63,402 bases of DNA, from NCBI RefSeq assembly GCF_004801405.1, contig NZ_SSOB01000051.1:1-63402 (forward strand), in the 5' to 3' direction. This DNA is from Cohnella fermenti. Its GTDB lineage: Bacteria > Bacillota > Bacilli > Paenibacillales > Paenibacillaceae. Made by a program: the position numbers and the translations under genes. Positions 43,092-51,668 of this stretch are shown here, piece after piece. Each line of letters opens with the position of its first letter. Positions within the stretch are counted from its first letter, which is position 1. The notes under the pieces were generated by a model that was not told the DNA's origin, searched no databases, and saw only the letters and a program-made list of their open reading frames with translations.

Positions 43092-44566
43092 CCAGCATCC
43101 AGCGCAAAATCTGGACGTTAGCGGCAGCCGTCATGTTCGTCATGGCGGCGATCTGGATCGCACTCACTTACTACAACCAGCGGACGCAGAACCAGTACAA
43201 CACGATTTTGCAGCGGTATCTTCATATGAACGAGGTGACGAACGCCAGCCAGATGACGGTCACGGCGCTCAACAATTACCGGCTGAGCCAGACGCAGGAG
43301 AACCTGCGCCAGGTGGACGAGGGCAAGGAGCGGCTGCGCGCCGCCCGCCGGGAGGTCATGGACCTGCGGAACGCGGAGAACGACTTCGCGCTGACGAGCT
43401 ACATGAACCTGGTCGACAGCTTGATCGAGACGACGGACCGGTCGATCATGTTCCTCTCCGAGAAGGAGACGGAGGAGTCGACGAACGCTTTCTCCGAGGC
43501 GACGCGCATCTCGAAGTACATCTCGGAGATGACGCTGACGCTGCTCGACACGGAGCTGAAGACATACGATCGCTTCTACCGCGGCATTATCGAACAATCG
43601 ACGGAGCTGAAGAAGTTCGGCATCTGGATGCTTTTGTCGATTACTTTTCTGCTGCTGCTGTTTACCTATTGGTTCTCCTTGAGCATCACGAGGCCCGTGC
43701 ACAAGCTGACGCAGGCGGCGAAGGAGCTGTCGCGCGGCCGGTTCGACCTGAAGGTGGAAGTGACGTCGAACGACGAGATCAGCTTCCTTGCGAAGATGTT
43801 CGAGCGGATGCGGGTCAACATCAACAACCTGATCCAGGAGATTCAGCAGAAGGCGCAGCTCGAGAACGAGCTCCAACAGAACAAGCTGCTGCTGCGCGAG
43901 AGCCAACTGAGGAGCTTGCAGAGCCAGATCAACCCGCACTTCCTGTTCAATACGCTGGACACCCTCTCCAAGAAAGCCTATCTGGAAGGCTCCGAGGAGA
44001 CGAGCGACCTGCTCGCGAGCGTGGCGGGGCTGCTGAGGTACAACCTGAAGCGCTTGGATCGGTCCGTGACTCTCTACGACGAGGTGAAGGTGCTGCGCCA
44101 GTACATGGAGATTCAGCGAGCCCGCTTCTCCGACCGTCTGCGCTTCGAGGCGGACATCGACGAGTCGTGCCTGTACGTGCAGCTTCCCGGCCTGACGCTG
44201 CAGCCGATCGTCGAGAACGCGGTCATTCATGCGGTCGAGCCGCTCGAGGACGGAGGAACGATCCGGTTCGCGATCGCGGACGACGGAGACCGGGTGCGCG
44301 TCGAGATCTCCGACAACGGGCCGGGCATGGCGGAGAGCAAGATCAAGGAGATTCTGGATGCGGAGGAACGCGATCGTGCCGGGGCGACGGAAGGCCATTC
44401 GACGGGGATCGGGTTCAGCAACGTCGTTCGCAGGCTGCGGATTTTCTACGGGCGGGAGGATGTGATCGGCATCGAGAGCTCCGCGGGCGCCGGCACGAGA
44501 GTGACCCTGATGATTCCCAAGGGAAGGAGTGAAGGGAAGGATGACCAAGCTGCTGATCGTGGATGA
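43088..44566 (+). CDS. LytS/YesM-type sensor histidine kinase
   Basis: 492 residues. Membrane helices at about 10-28 and 180-200 enclose a helical extracellular domain of about 150 residues rather than a Cache fold, suiting a kinase that reads a binding-protein partner. HAMP, then SQINPHFLFNTLDTLSKKAY with phosphoacceptor H284, then ATPase motifs LQPIVENAVIHAVEP and SDNGPGM. It overlaps both neighbours: ATGA with the sensor, and 26 bases with the regulator. Confidence 0.92.
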   Translation: MTSIQRKIWTLAAAVMFVMAAIWIALTYYNQRTQNQYNTILQRYLHMNEVTNASQMTVTALNNYRLSQTQENLRQVDEGKERLRAARREVMDLRNAENDFALTSYMNLVDSLIETTDRSIMFLSEKETEESTNAFSEATRISKYISEMTLTLLDTELKTYDRFYRGIIEQSTELKKFGIWMLLSITFLLLLFTYWFSLSITRPVHKLTQAAKELSRGRFDLKVEVTSNDEISFLAKMFERMRVNINNLIQEIQQKAQLENELQQNKLLLRESQLRSLQSQINPHFLFNTLDTLSKKAYLEGSEETSDLLASVAGLLRYNLKRLDRSVTLYDEVKVLRQYMEIQRARFSDRLRFEADIDESCLYVQLPGLTLQPIVENAVIHAVEPLEDGGTIRFAIADDGDRVRVEISDNGPGMAESKIKEILDAEERDRAGATEGHSTGIGFSNVVRRLRIFYGREDVIGIESSAGAGTRVTLMIPKGRSEGKDDQAADRG

Positions 44567-46088
44567 CGAGCAGATCGAACGGGAAGGCTTGCAGGCCATT
44601 CTGCAGGCGGGGTTCCCCGATCTCATTATCGAGCAGGCGAAGAACGGCAGGCTGGCGGTTCAGGCGGCGGAGGAGTTCCGCCCGGATCTCATTCTGATGG
44701 ACATCATGATGCCGGGGATGAACGGGCTGGAAGCGATCGAGATTATCGGCGGCAGAGACCCCGGAGTCAAGTTCATCATGGTGACGGCGTACGATACGTT
44801 CGATTATGCGCGGCGGGCGATCAAGCTGGGCGTCATCGACTATCTGCTGAAGCCGAGCAAGGCGAGCGAGATCGTGGCGACGGTCGCGAAGGCGTTCCGC
44901 CGGATCGAGGAGGAGCGGGCGAGCGAGGAAGCGAGCCGGTTCGATCGCGATGCGCTGCGGCGGGTGCTGCCGGTTGTGGAGACGGACGTCGTGACGCAGC
45001 TTCTGTTCGATCACGTGCACGAGGTGCATCTCGGCGAACTGGTCGGGCTGATCGGCGGGAGCGCGTCCGCGGCGGGGGAGACGTTCGCGCTGAACGTGCT
45101 GCTGCCCTCCGGCTCCGAGTCGCTGTACGGCGCGATCAAGGCGAAGATCCGTTCGTTCGGGAGCGGCTGGGTCGGCGCGCTGTACGGTGGGCAGGTTCCG
45201 ATCATTGCTTTCCGCGATGCCGGGAAGTCGTTCCGGACCCAGGCGATGACGATCGCCCGCGAGCTGCTCGGAATCGCGAAGCCGGGTGCGGAGGACGGCT
45301 GGTTCGTCGGCATCGGCAGCGTCTGCGGAAGGCTCGAGCAGATTCGGCAATCGTATCAGGAAGCGCTCGTCGCGTCGATGGACCCTTCGCTGCCGGTCAA
45401 GTACCGCTTCTACGACGACACCCCGGTGCTGGGAGTGACGAAGGACGGGTATTCGGCCCGCCAGCTCGAGAAGCAGTTCTACGACCGGATTCGGCTAGGC
45501 CAGTGGGAGCAGATGGACGCGGATGCGATGGCGTTCATTCGCCGGTACGAGAACGAGGGCGCGGACCTGCTCCAGGCGCAGCAGCGGGTGCTCGAGCTGC
45601 TCTGGATCGCGTCGCGGGCGCTGTTCGAATTGGGCGTCGAGCTGGATACGCCGGTGTTCTCGTTCCGTCCGCAGGACTATCGCCAGCTTCGCTCCGAGAC
45701 GCGCCTGCTGCTCGAGAGAATGCGGAAGCTGTTCGAAGAGCATCCCGGCCAGTTGCGCCCGGACACGATCCGGCAGATTCAGCAGTTTATCGCCCGGCAT
45801 TCGCGGGAGGACGTCTCCCTTGAGCTGATCGGCCAGACGTTCGGCTCGAGCCCGTTCTATATCAGCAAGCTGTTCAAGGAGCAGCTCGGCGTGAATTACA
45901 TCGACTTCCTGACCGAGGTCCGAATCGAGAACGCGAAGAAGCTCATGGGCGACCCGGACCGAAGCCTGAAGGAGATCACGTACGAGGTCGGCTATCACGA
46001 TCCGAATTACTTCAGCAAGGTGTTCAAGAAGCTGGCGGGCGTCTCCCCGACGGAGTTCCGGCGCACGCTTCTGGGACAGAGAGGATAA
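44541..46088 (+). CDS. YesN-type AraC response regulator
   Basis: 515 residues. The receiver domain has phosphoacceptor D54 (LILMDIMMPGMNG). The middle region is variable, and the C-terminal AraC domain contains GQTFGSSPFYISKLFKEQLG and EVGYHDPNYFSKVFKKLAG. ATG 44541 has GGAG about 11 bases upstream; GTG 44529 is an in-frame alternative. It likely activates the monosaccharide transporter genes downstream. Confidence 0.92.
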   Translation: MTKLLIVDDEQIEREGLQAILQAGFPDLIIEQAKNGRLAVQAAEEFRPDLILMDIMMPGMNGLEAIEIIGGRDPGVKFIMVTAYDTFDYARRAIKLGVIDYLLKPSKASEIVATVAKAFRRIEEERASEEASRFDRDALRRVLPVVETDVVTQLLFDHVHEVHLGELVGLIGGSASAAGETFALNVLLPSGSESLYGAIKAKIRSFGSGWVGALYGGQVPIIAFRDAGKSFRTQAMTIARELLGIAKPGAEDGWFVGIGSVCGRLEQIRQSYQEALVASMDPSLPVKYRFYDDTPVLGVTKDGYSARQLEKQFYDRIRLGQWEQMDADAMAFIRRYENEGADLLQAQQRVLELLWIASRALFELGVELDTPVFSFRPQDYRQLRSETRLLLERMRKLFEEHPGQLRPDTIRQIQQFIARHSREDVSLELIGQTFGSSPFYISKLFKEQLGVNYIDFLTEVRIENAKKLMGDPDRSLKEITYEVGYHDPNYFSKVFKKLAGVSPTEFRRTLLGQRG

Positions 46089-46094
46089 GGGCGG

Positions 46095-47315
46095 ATGACG
46101 GTGGCGAAAAGAAGAGCGGGCAACAAGAGGCTGGGGCGGAGAAACGTGTCGGCGATGGTTGCGGTGCTGCTGGCGCTGCTCTTCGTTCTGGCCGCTTGCG
46201 ACGGCTCGAACGGGAAGGCGGAGCGGGGGGAGGCGTCGAGAGCTGCGACACCGGACGCGACGGCGACGGCGACGGCGGACGCGGGCTCGGGCGCGGCGGG
46301 CGGAACGGGAGTCGGCCATTCCGGCGGCGTCGACACCGGGGCAGCAGCGACGGGGGCGCCGCAGACCGGAGACGAGGAGCCGATCACAATCGGCTTCTCG
46401 ATGGATACGCTGCTCGAGGAGCGGTGGCTCAAGGACCGCGATCTGTTCCGCGCGGCCGGCGAGGCGCTCGGGGCCAAGGTCGTCATCATGGCGGCGAACG
46501 GCGACGACGCGAAGCAGATCTCGCAGGCGGAGACGATGATCGCGGACGGCGTCGATATTCTTGTCGTCGCGCCGCACAATGCGGAGGCGACCGCGGCGAT
46601 CGTGAAGAAGGCGCATTCGGCGGGCGTCAAGGTTCTCTCCTACGACCGCCTCGTCAAGAACGCCGACGTCGATCTGTACGTCTCGTTCGACAACGAGATG
46701 GTCGGGGAGCTTCAGGCGAGGGCGATCACGAAGCTCGTGCCGAAGGGCAAGTACGTCTATATCGGCGGGGCGGACACGGACAACAACGCCCATCTGTTCA
46801 AGGCGGGCGTGTTCAACGTGCTGCAGCCGCTGATCGATCGCGGGGACATCACCGTCGTCTACGACCAGTGGTCGAAGGACTGGACGCCCGCGAACGCGCT
46901 CGTCAACATGCGGCAGGCGCTCGCGGCGAACGGCGATCGGATCGACGCGGTCATCGCCGCGAACGATGCGACGGCGGGCAGCGTCGTTCAGGCGCTCGCC
47001 GAGGCGGGCCTCGCCGGCAAAATCCCGGTAGCCGGGCAGGACGCCGACCTGGCCGCCGCGCAGCGGATCGTCGCCGGCACGCAGACGATGACCGTCTACA
47101 AGCCGATCAAGCTGCTCGCCGACACGGCGGCGGAGCTTGCGATGCGGCTTGCGCGCGGCGAGACGGTGCAGACGGACAAGAAGCTGAACAACGGCAAGAC
47201 CGAGGTGCCGTCGGTGCTGCTCACGCCGATCGCCGTCGACCTCTCGAACCTCGAGGATACGATCATCGCCGACGGCTTCCATTCTCGGGCGGATGTGTAT
47301 AAGAATGCTCCGTAA
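46095..47315 (+). CDS. Xylose-type substrate-binding lipoprotein (XylF-like)
   Basis: 406 residues with a signal peptide ending in the lipobox LAAC and an A/T/G-rich linker of about 65 residues. The type I binding fold has XylF hallmarks: ITIGFSMDTLLEERWLKDRD, VLSYDRLVKNADVDLYVSFDN, and GQDADLAAAQRIVAGTQTM. It lies 6 bases after the YesN-type gene, in the same operon as the sensing triad and apart from a transporter, so it may feed the ChvE-MmsAB system downstream or the sensor. Confidence 0.9.
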   Translation: MTVAKRRAGNKRLGRRNVSAMVAVLLALLFVLAACDGSNGKAERGEASRAATPDATATATADAGSGAAGGTGVGHSGGVDTGAAATGAPQTGDEEPITIGFSMDTLLEERWLKDRDLFRAAGEALGAKVVIMAANGDDAKQISQAETMIADGVDILVVAPHNAEATAAIVKKAHSAGVKVLSYDRLVKNADVDLYVSFDNEMVGELQARAITKLVPKGKYVYIGGADTDNNAHLFKAGVFNVLQPLIDRGDITVVYDQWSKDWTPANALVNMRQALAANGDRIDAVIAANDATAGSVVQALAEAGLAGKIPVAGQDADLAAAQRIVAGTQTMTVYKPIKLLADTAAELAMRLARGETVQTDKKLNNGKTEVPSVLLTPIAVDLSNLEDTIIADGFHSRADVYKNAP

Positions 47316-47347
47316 TAGCGGGTAGCTGTCGCCGGCAGTATTTTATG

Positions 47348-47376
47348 TTGAGTGATTTATGTAATAATATTAGATA
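47348..47376 (+). promoter_or_regulatory. Candidate promoter for the HipA-like module
   Basis: TTGAGT (47348-47353), a 17-base spacer and TAGATA (47371-47376) in an AT-rich gap. It would give the kinase module its own transcript, separate from the sugar-sensing operon. Confidence 0.4.
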
Positions 47377-47441
47377 AGGGTATAACGAGATGCGGAGAGC
47401 AGCCGATTCATTGTCATTCTGCGCGGCAAAGGAGAGGGAAT

Positions 47442-48278
47442 ATGGATAAATACAATATGTCCGGAACCAGTAGTCATGCGGTTAAACGGTATGATTACAC
47501 CGCCGAATCCAGTGTATTGGTAGGCACCACATCTATTGGAGAACTGCCTAAATTCACTCACGTTAGAGACGGGCAATTATTTTATATTAAAGCAGGTTCC
47601 AAACATGCCAATAAATATTCGAACCTCGAACCCGTTGTAGAAGCCATCTGCTGCAGGATTGGCAAGTTGATTGGGATTAATGTCGTACAGTATGAATTGG
47701 AATGGATGCCCGGTTCCCCGTTCGGAGTTAAAGATGATGTTCTTGTTTGCGTGAGCGAGGATTTCAAAAATCCCACAACGGGAATTTATTTAACAGGCGA
47801 AGAGTTCTGCGGACCGCGAATCAATGAGGACAATTTATATGCTGCTTTTACTGAACCGTTTACGTTTTTGCAGGATGATATCGATAAAATGATTTTGTTC
47901 GATTATATAATTAATAATGCCGATCGCCACCTCAATAACTTCTACATTCAATTCCCGTTCATTGACTCTGCGGGCCTGGCCCCATTGTTCGATAACGAGA
48001 GGGGGCTGCTTAGCGAGTGCAATCTGGAGGACGTTGACGAATTTGAAGATCTATTGTTATACGAAGAGGCTAAGCCATTCGATTACAAGCATTCAGACGC
48101 TATTCAAAGAGTAAAGAACATCAACCGGCTAGGTCTCGATTTCTCGCGTGAAGCGGTTGAGTTTTTTCCAGTGTTCGAGATGTATAAAGATTTAGTCAGC
48201 AGAGACAGAATGACATTAATGAAGTCGATATTTACGAGGAGGTACAACTATGTCCGAAACTTATCGATTAATGTTTAA
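47442..48278 (+). CDS. HipA-like serine/threonine kinase (CtkA-type)
   Basis: 278 residues. Kinase hallmarks of the HipA C-terminal fold are visible: a candidate ATP lysine K50 in FYIKAG, the catalytic loop NNADRHLNN (D161, N166) and the metal-binding LFDNERG (D184). It lacks the N-terminal subdomain of E. coli HipA and has no HipB-like repressor beside it. ATG 47442 follows GGAGAGGGAA. The gene is clearly more AT-rich than its neighbours and interrupts a set of sugar-uptake genes, suggesting transfer. It overlaps the next gene by 29 bases. It could be a toxin or a signalling kinase. Confidence 0.8.
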   Translation: MDKYNMSGTSSHAVKRYDYTAESSVLVGTTSIGELPKFTHVRDGQLFYIKAGSKHANKYSNLEPVVEAICCRIGKLIGINVVQYELEWMPGSPFGVKDDVLVCVSEDFKNPTTGIYLTGEEFCGPRINEDNLYAAFTEPFTFLQDDIDKMILFDYIINNADRHLNNFYIQFPFIDSAGLAPLFDNERGLLSECNLEDVDEFEDLLLYEEAKPFDYKHSDAIQRVKNINRLGLDFSREAVEFFPVFEMYKDLVSRDRMTLMKSIFTRRYNYVRNLSINV

Positions 48279-48726
48279 GGAGCGGAATATAGGATCTATC
48301 TCATACGATGGCCATAAATTTTATTATCGACGGAGCCCGGAGGATGTGTCGGATTTGTCGCTGGTCGAACATTCCCCTCCGGGATTGTTCCAATATCATA
48401 TCGATTTCGATGAATCGGGGAGGGCCACTGTTACTTTAGAATCCGAATCTCCGGATCATCAACGTATTTACCGATGGTTGAGCCGCAGGGTCGCCCCCAA
48501 AGAAAGACAAGATATAACGAGAATTTTGGAGAGCAGCGGGATAGGAACCGAATATGATATGTGGTCCTTGAACAAGTATACCCATTCCATGCGTTTGGAG
48601 GATTATTACTGGATCAGCAACGATATGAGCGAGAAGTACGAAGAAATCCATATTAAACATTTAATCGATACGGGACAGTTCGAGAAGATAAAGGAATTTC
48701 AAGACAAAGGCATCCTGCCTAGATAG
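48250..48726 (+). CDS. Small partner of the HipA-like kinase, unrecognised
   Basis: 158 residues, AT-richer than flanking genes, starting inside the kinase gene (29-base overlap) with AGGAGG upstream. I do not recognise a family with certainty. The N-terminal 60 residues look like a small beta-domain (IGSISYDGHKFYYRR), which could correspond to the HipA N-subdomain. The segment SLNKYTHSMRLEDYYWI resembles a motif found N-terminal to some HipA/CtkA-type kinases. It may be the split N-domain, a substrate, or an antitoxin. Confidence 0.65.
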   Translation: MSETYRLMFKERNIGSISYDGHKFYYRRSPEDVSDLSLVEHSPPGLFQYHIDFDESGRATVTLESESPDHQRIYRWLSRRVAPKERQDITRILESSGIGTEYDMWSLNKYTHSMRLEDYYWISNDMSEKYEEIHIKHLIDTGQFEKIKEFQDKGILPR

Positions 48727-48740
48727 CTTGCACGAATGCA

Positions 48741-48779
48741 AACACCGTTGTGAGGCAGCCCTCGACAGCGGTGTTTTTG
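48741..48779 (+). terminator. Rho-independent terminator after the kinase module
   Basis: AACACCGTTGTGAGG pairs with CCTCGACAGCGGTGTT (two non-Watson-Crick positions) and is followed by five T residues. It closes the HipA-like module. Confidence 0.85.
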
Positions 48780-48850
48780 TGTGTGCTTGAGCATCGTTAG
48801 CCAAGTAACCCCACCTCCTCAAAAAACTCCAGAAGCTCGCAAAAGAGTGC

Positions 48851-48891
48851 TGGAAGTATGCGCTTCCACCCCCTCGTTCCGGTGCTATAGT
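48851..48891 (+). promoter_or_regulatory. Operator palindrome and candidate promoter for the chvE-type operon
   Basis: TGGAAGtatgcgCTTCCA (48851-48868) is a perfect 6-bp inverted repeat that overlaps a possible -35 (TTCCAC, 48864-48869), with TATAGT at 48886-48891 (spacer 16). It is a plausible binding site for the YesN-type regulator or a repressor controlling sugar uptake. Confidence 0.45.
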
Positions 48892-48938
48892 TGGTCTTGC
48901 GAGCAATCAAGATCAATTATCGAGAGGGGTAACGAAGA

Positions 48939-50045
48939 ATGAGAAAAGGCTTCAAAGCAATCGCACTTATGCTTGTAATCATGATGTTCGCCGCGCTGGC
49001 GGCGGCGTGCAGCAACGACGGCGGCAAGAACAAGGTCAGCGTGGGCATCGTCCTGCCGACCAAAGACGAGCCTCGCTGGGTGCAAGACGAGACCCGGTTC
49101 AAGGACGCGCTCAAGGGCACGAAGTACACGACGGAGATTCTGTTCAGCCAAGGCTCCTCCGCCAAGGAGAAGGAGAACGTCGAGACGCTCATCAACAAGG
49201 GAATCGACGTCCTGATCATCTGCCCGCAGGACGGCGCGGCAGCCGCTTCCGCGGTCGAAGCCGCCAAGAAGGAGAAGATCACGGTTATCGCATACGATCG
49301 TCTGATCACGGGCACGGACGCGGTCGATTACTACGTCACGTTCGACAGCAACGATGTCGGCGCGAAGCAAGCGCAGTACCTCGTCGACCACGCCAAGGGC
49401 TCCGGCGAGCCGCTGTACCTGTATGCGGGCGCTGCTTCGGATAACAACGCGTTCCTGTTCTTCGAAGGCGCTTGGAAGGTGCTGCAGCCGAAGATCGCGG
49501 ACGGCACGTTCAAGATCGCGAACTCCAGCGAAGCGGAAGCGCTGAAGGGCAAGGCGGAGCTGAGCCGCGACGAGCAAGCGAAGATCATCGGCCAGGTGAC
49601 GACGAACTGGGACGCCAACGAAGCCAAGAACAAGGCCCAGACTCACCTGACGGCCGCTTCCGCGGACCTGAAGGGCGACGTCGCCATCCTCGCTCCGAAC
49701 GACGGAACGGCGCGCTCCATCGCAGACGTGTTCGCTTCCGACTCGGCGATCAAGAGCTACGTGGTCACCGGGCAGGACGCGGAGAAGGCTTCCGTGCAGT
49801 ATGTGATCAACGGGGCGCAATCGATGACGGTGTTCAAGGACGTGCGCACTCTCGTGACGGACGCGATGGGCATCGCGATCGCGGTTCTCGACGGCAAGAC
49901 GCCGGAGACGAACGGCTCTTACGACAACGGGAAGAAGGAAGTCCAGGCGAAGAAGACCGATGTTATCGTCGTCGACAAGGACAATGTCAAGTCCGAGCTG
50001 ATCGACTCCGGCTACTACCCGGCGAGCGACTTCAAGGGACTCTGA
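48939..50045 (+). CDS. chvE: Multiple-monosaccharide substrate-binding lipoprotein, ChvE type
   Basis: 368 residues with a lipobox LAAAC (Cys24) and a type I binding fold: VSVGIVLPTKDEPRWVQDETRF, VIAYDRLITGTDAVDYYVTFD, GQDAEKASVQYVINGAQSM. The long insert around residues 180-225 is typical of ChvE/XylF-type sugar-binding proteins. It delivers aldoses to the MmsA/MmsB transporter encoded next. ATG 48939 follows GAGAGGGGTAACGA. Confidence 0.9.
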   Translation: MRKGFKAIALMLVIMMFAALAAACSNDGGKNKVSVGIVLPTKDEPRWVQDETRFKDALKGTKYTTEILFSQGSSAKEKENVETLINKGIDVLIICPQDGAAAASAVEAAKKEKITVIAYDRLITGTDAVDYYVTFDSNDVGAKQAQYLVDHAKGSGEPLYLYAGAASDNNAFLFFEGAWKVLQPKIADGTFKIANSSEAEALKGKAELSRDEQAKIIGQVTTNWDANEAKNKAQTHLTAASADLKGDVAILAPNDGTARSIADVFASDSAIKSYVVTGQDAEKASVQYVINGAQSMTVFKDVRTLVTDAMGIAIAVLDGKTPETNGSYDNGKKEVQAKKTDVIVVDKDNVKSELIDSGYYPASDFKGL

Positions 50046-50136
50046 TCGGACGGCGCGCAAGCGACTAGAAGGACTCACGGGATAGCCGCGGATTCGTCCG
50101 TCGCTATCCCGCGATGGCATGAAGGAGCGCATAGCG

Positions 50137-51657
50137 ATGAGCGACTACATTCTGGAGATGAACGGCATCACCAAGGAGTTCACGGGCGTCAAGGCGCTGA
50201 CCGACGTGAGCTTCAAGGTGGAGAAGGGCGAGATCCACTGCCTGATCGGGGAAAATGGGGCCGGAAAGTCGACGCTGATGAAGGTGCTGAGCGGAGTTTA
50301 CCCGCATGGGACGTATCTGGGAGACATCTTGTTCGAAGGCGCCGTTCAGAGCTTCTCTGCGATCGGCGACAGCGTCAGGGCGGGAATTGCGATTATTTAC
50401 CAGGAGCTGGCCTTGTTCCCGGATCTGACGGTATACGAGAATATCTTCGCGGGGAATGAGGTGCAGCGCGGAGGCATTGTCGATTGGAACCGAACGATTG
50501 CCGAAGCGAAGAAGATGCTTGGCAAGGTCGGGCTGGACGTGAACCCGGAGCTGCGGGTGAGGGACCTCGGCGTCGGCAAGCAGCAGCTTGTCGAGATCGC
50601 CAAGGCGCTCAGCAAGAACGTCAAGCTGCTCATTCTCGACGAGCCGACGGCGGCGCTGAACGAGAACGACAGCGAGAACCTGCTGAGGCTGCTGCGGGAG
50701 CTGAAGGCGCAGGGCATTACGTGCATCATGATCTCCCACAAGCTGAAGGAAGTCATCGCAATCGCCGACAAGGCGACGGTGCTTCGGGACGGGCGCACGA
50801 TCTGCACGCTCGACGCCGCCAAGGGAGAGATCCAAGAGAGCATCATTATCAAGAACATGGTCGGGCGGGAGATCGACGATATTTATCCGAAGCGCGCGAA
50901 CCGAACATTCGGGGACAAAATCCTCGAAGTCGTCGACTGGTCGGCCTACGATCCCCAGCTTGGCCGCAGCGTTGCGAGGAACGTCAATCTGCATGTCCGC
51001 AAGGGCGAGATCGTCGGCATCGCCGGGCTGATGGGCTCGGGACGTACGGAATTGGCCCAGAGCATCTTCGGCAATCCGAAGGGCTACCGGCTGGAAGGCG
51101 AGCTGTGGGTCGACGGTTCCCCCGCGGCGTTCAAGCATACGAGCGACGCGATCAAGGCGGGGATCGCCTACGTGACGGAAGACCGGAAGGGCGACGGGCT
51201 GTTCCTCATTCAGGATATCAAGAGCAACATCACGGCGGCGAACCTGTCCGGCATCTCCTCGAAGGGCGTTATCAACGACAACGAGGAGATCAAGGTTGCG
51301 GGGCGGTACAAGGAGTCGATGTCCATCAAGGCTCCTTCGGTCGAGCAGATCGTCGGCAAGCTCAGCGGCGGCAACCAGCAGAAGGTCAGCCTCGGCAAGT
51401 GGCTGTTCGTCGGGCCGAAGCTGCTGATTCTCGACGAGCCGACGCGGGGGATCGATGTCGGGGCGAAGTTCGAGATTTACACGATTATGAACAAGCTGAT
51501 CAGCGAAGGGATGAGCATCATCATGATCTCGTCCGAGCTCGGCGAGGTGCTCGGAATGAGCGACCGCGTCTACGTGATGGCCGAAGGCCGCATCAAGGGC
51601 GAGCTGCCGATCGAAGAAGCGGATCAAGAGAAAATCATGCAATTCGCCACGCAGTAG
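50137..51657 (+). CDS. mmsA: Monosaccharide ABC transporter ATPase, MmsA/GguA type
   Basis: 506 residues with two fused ATPase domains. The first has Walker A GENGAGKST and Walker B LLILDEPTAAL; the second has a degenerate P-loop, GLMGSGRTE, and the signature LSGGNQQKVSLGKWL. This layout is normal for CUT2 sugar ATPases. ATG 50137 is preferred to 50119 because AAGGAGCG lies 8 bases upstream. Confidence 0.93.
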   Translation: MSDYILEMNGITKEFTGVKALTDVSFKVEKGEIHCLIGENGAGKSTLMKVLSGVYPHGTYLGDILFEGAVQSFSAIGDSVRAGIAIIYQELALFPDLTVYENIFAGNEVQRGGIVDWNRTIAEAKKMLGKVGLDVNPELRVRDLGVGKQQLVEIAKALSKNVKLLILDEPTAALNENDSENLLRLLRELKAQGITCIMISHKLKEVIAIADKATVLRDGRTICTLDAAKGEIQESIIIKNMVGREIDDIYPKRANRTFGDKILEVVDWSAYDPQLGRSVARNVNLHVRKGEIVGIAGLMGSGRTELAQSIFGNPKGYRLEGELWVDGSPAAFKHTSDAIKAGIAYVTEDRKGDGLFLIQDIKSNITAANLSGISSKGVINDNEEIKVAGRYKESMSIKAPSVEQIVGKLSGGNQQKVSLGKWLFVGPKLLILDEPTRGIDVGAKFEIYTIMNKLISEGMSIIMISSELGEVLGMSDRVYVMAEGRIKGELPIEEADQEKIMQFATQ

Positions 51658-51668
51658 GAGGAACATCT

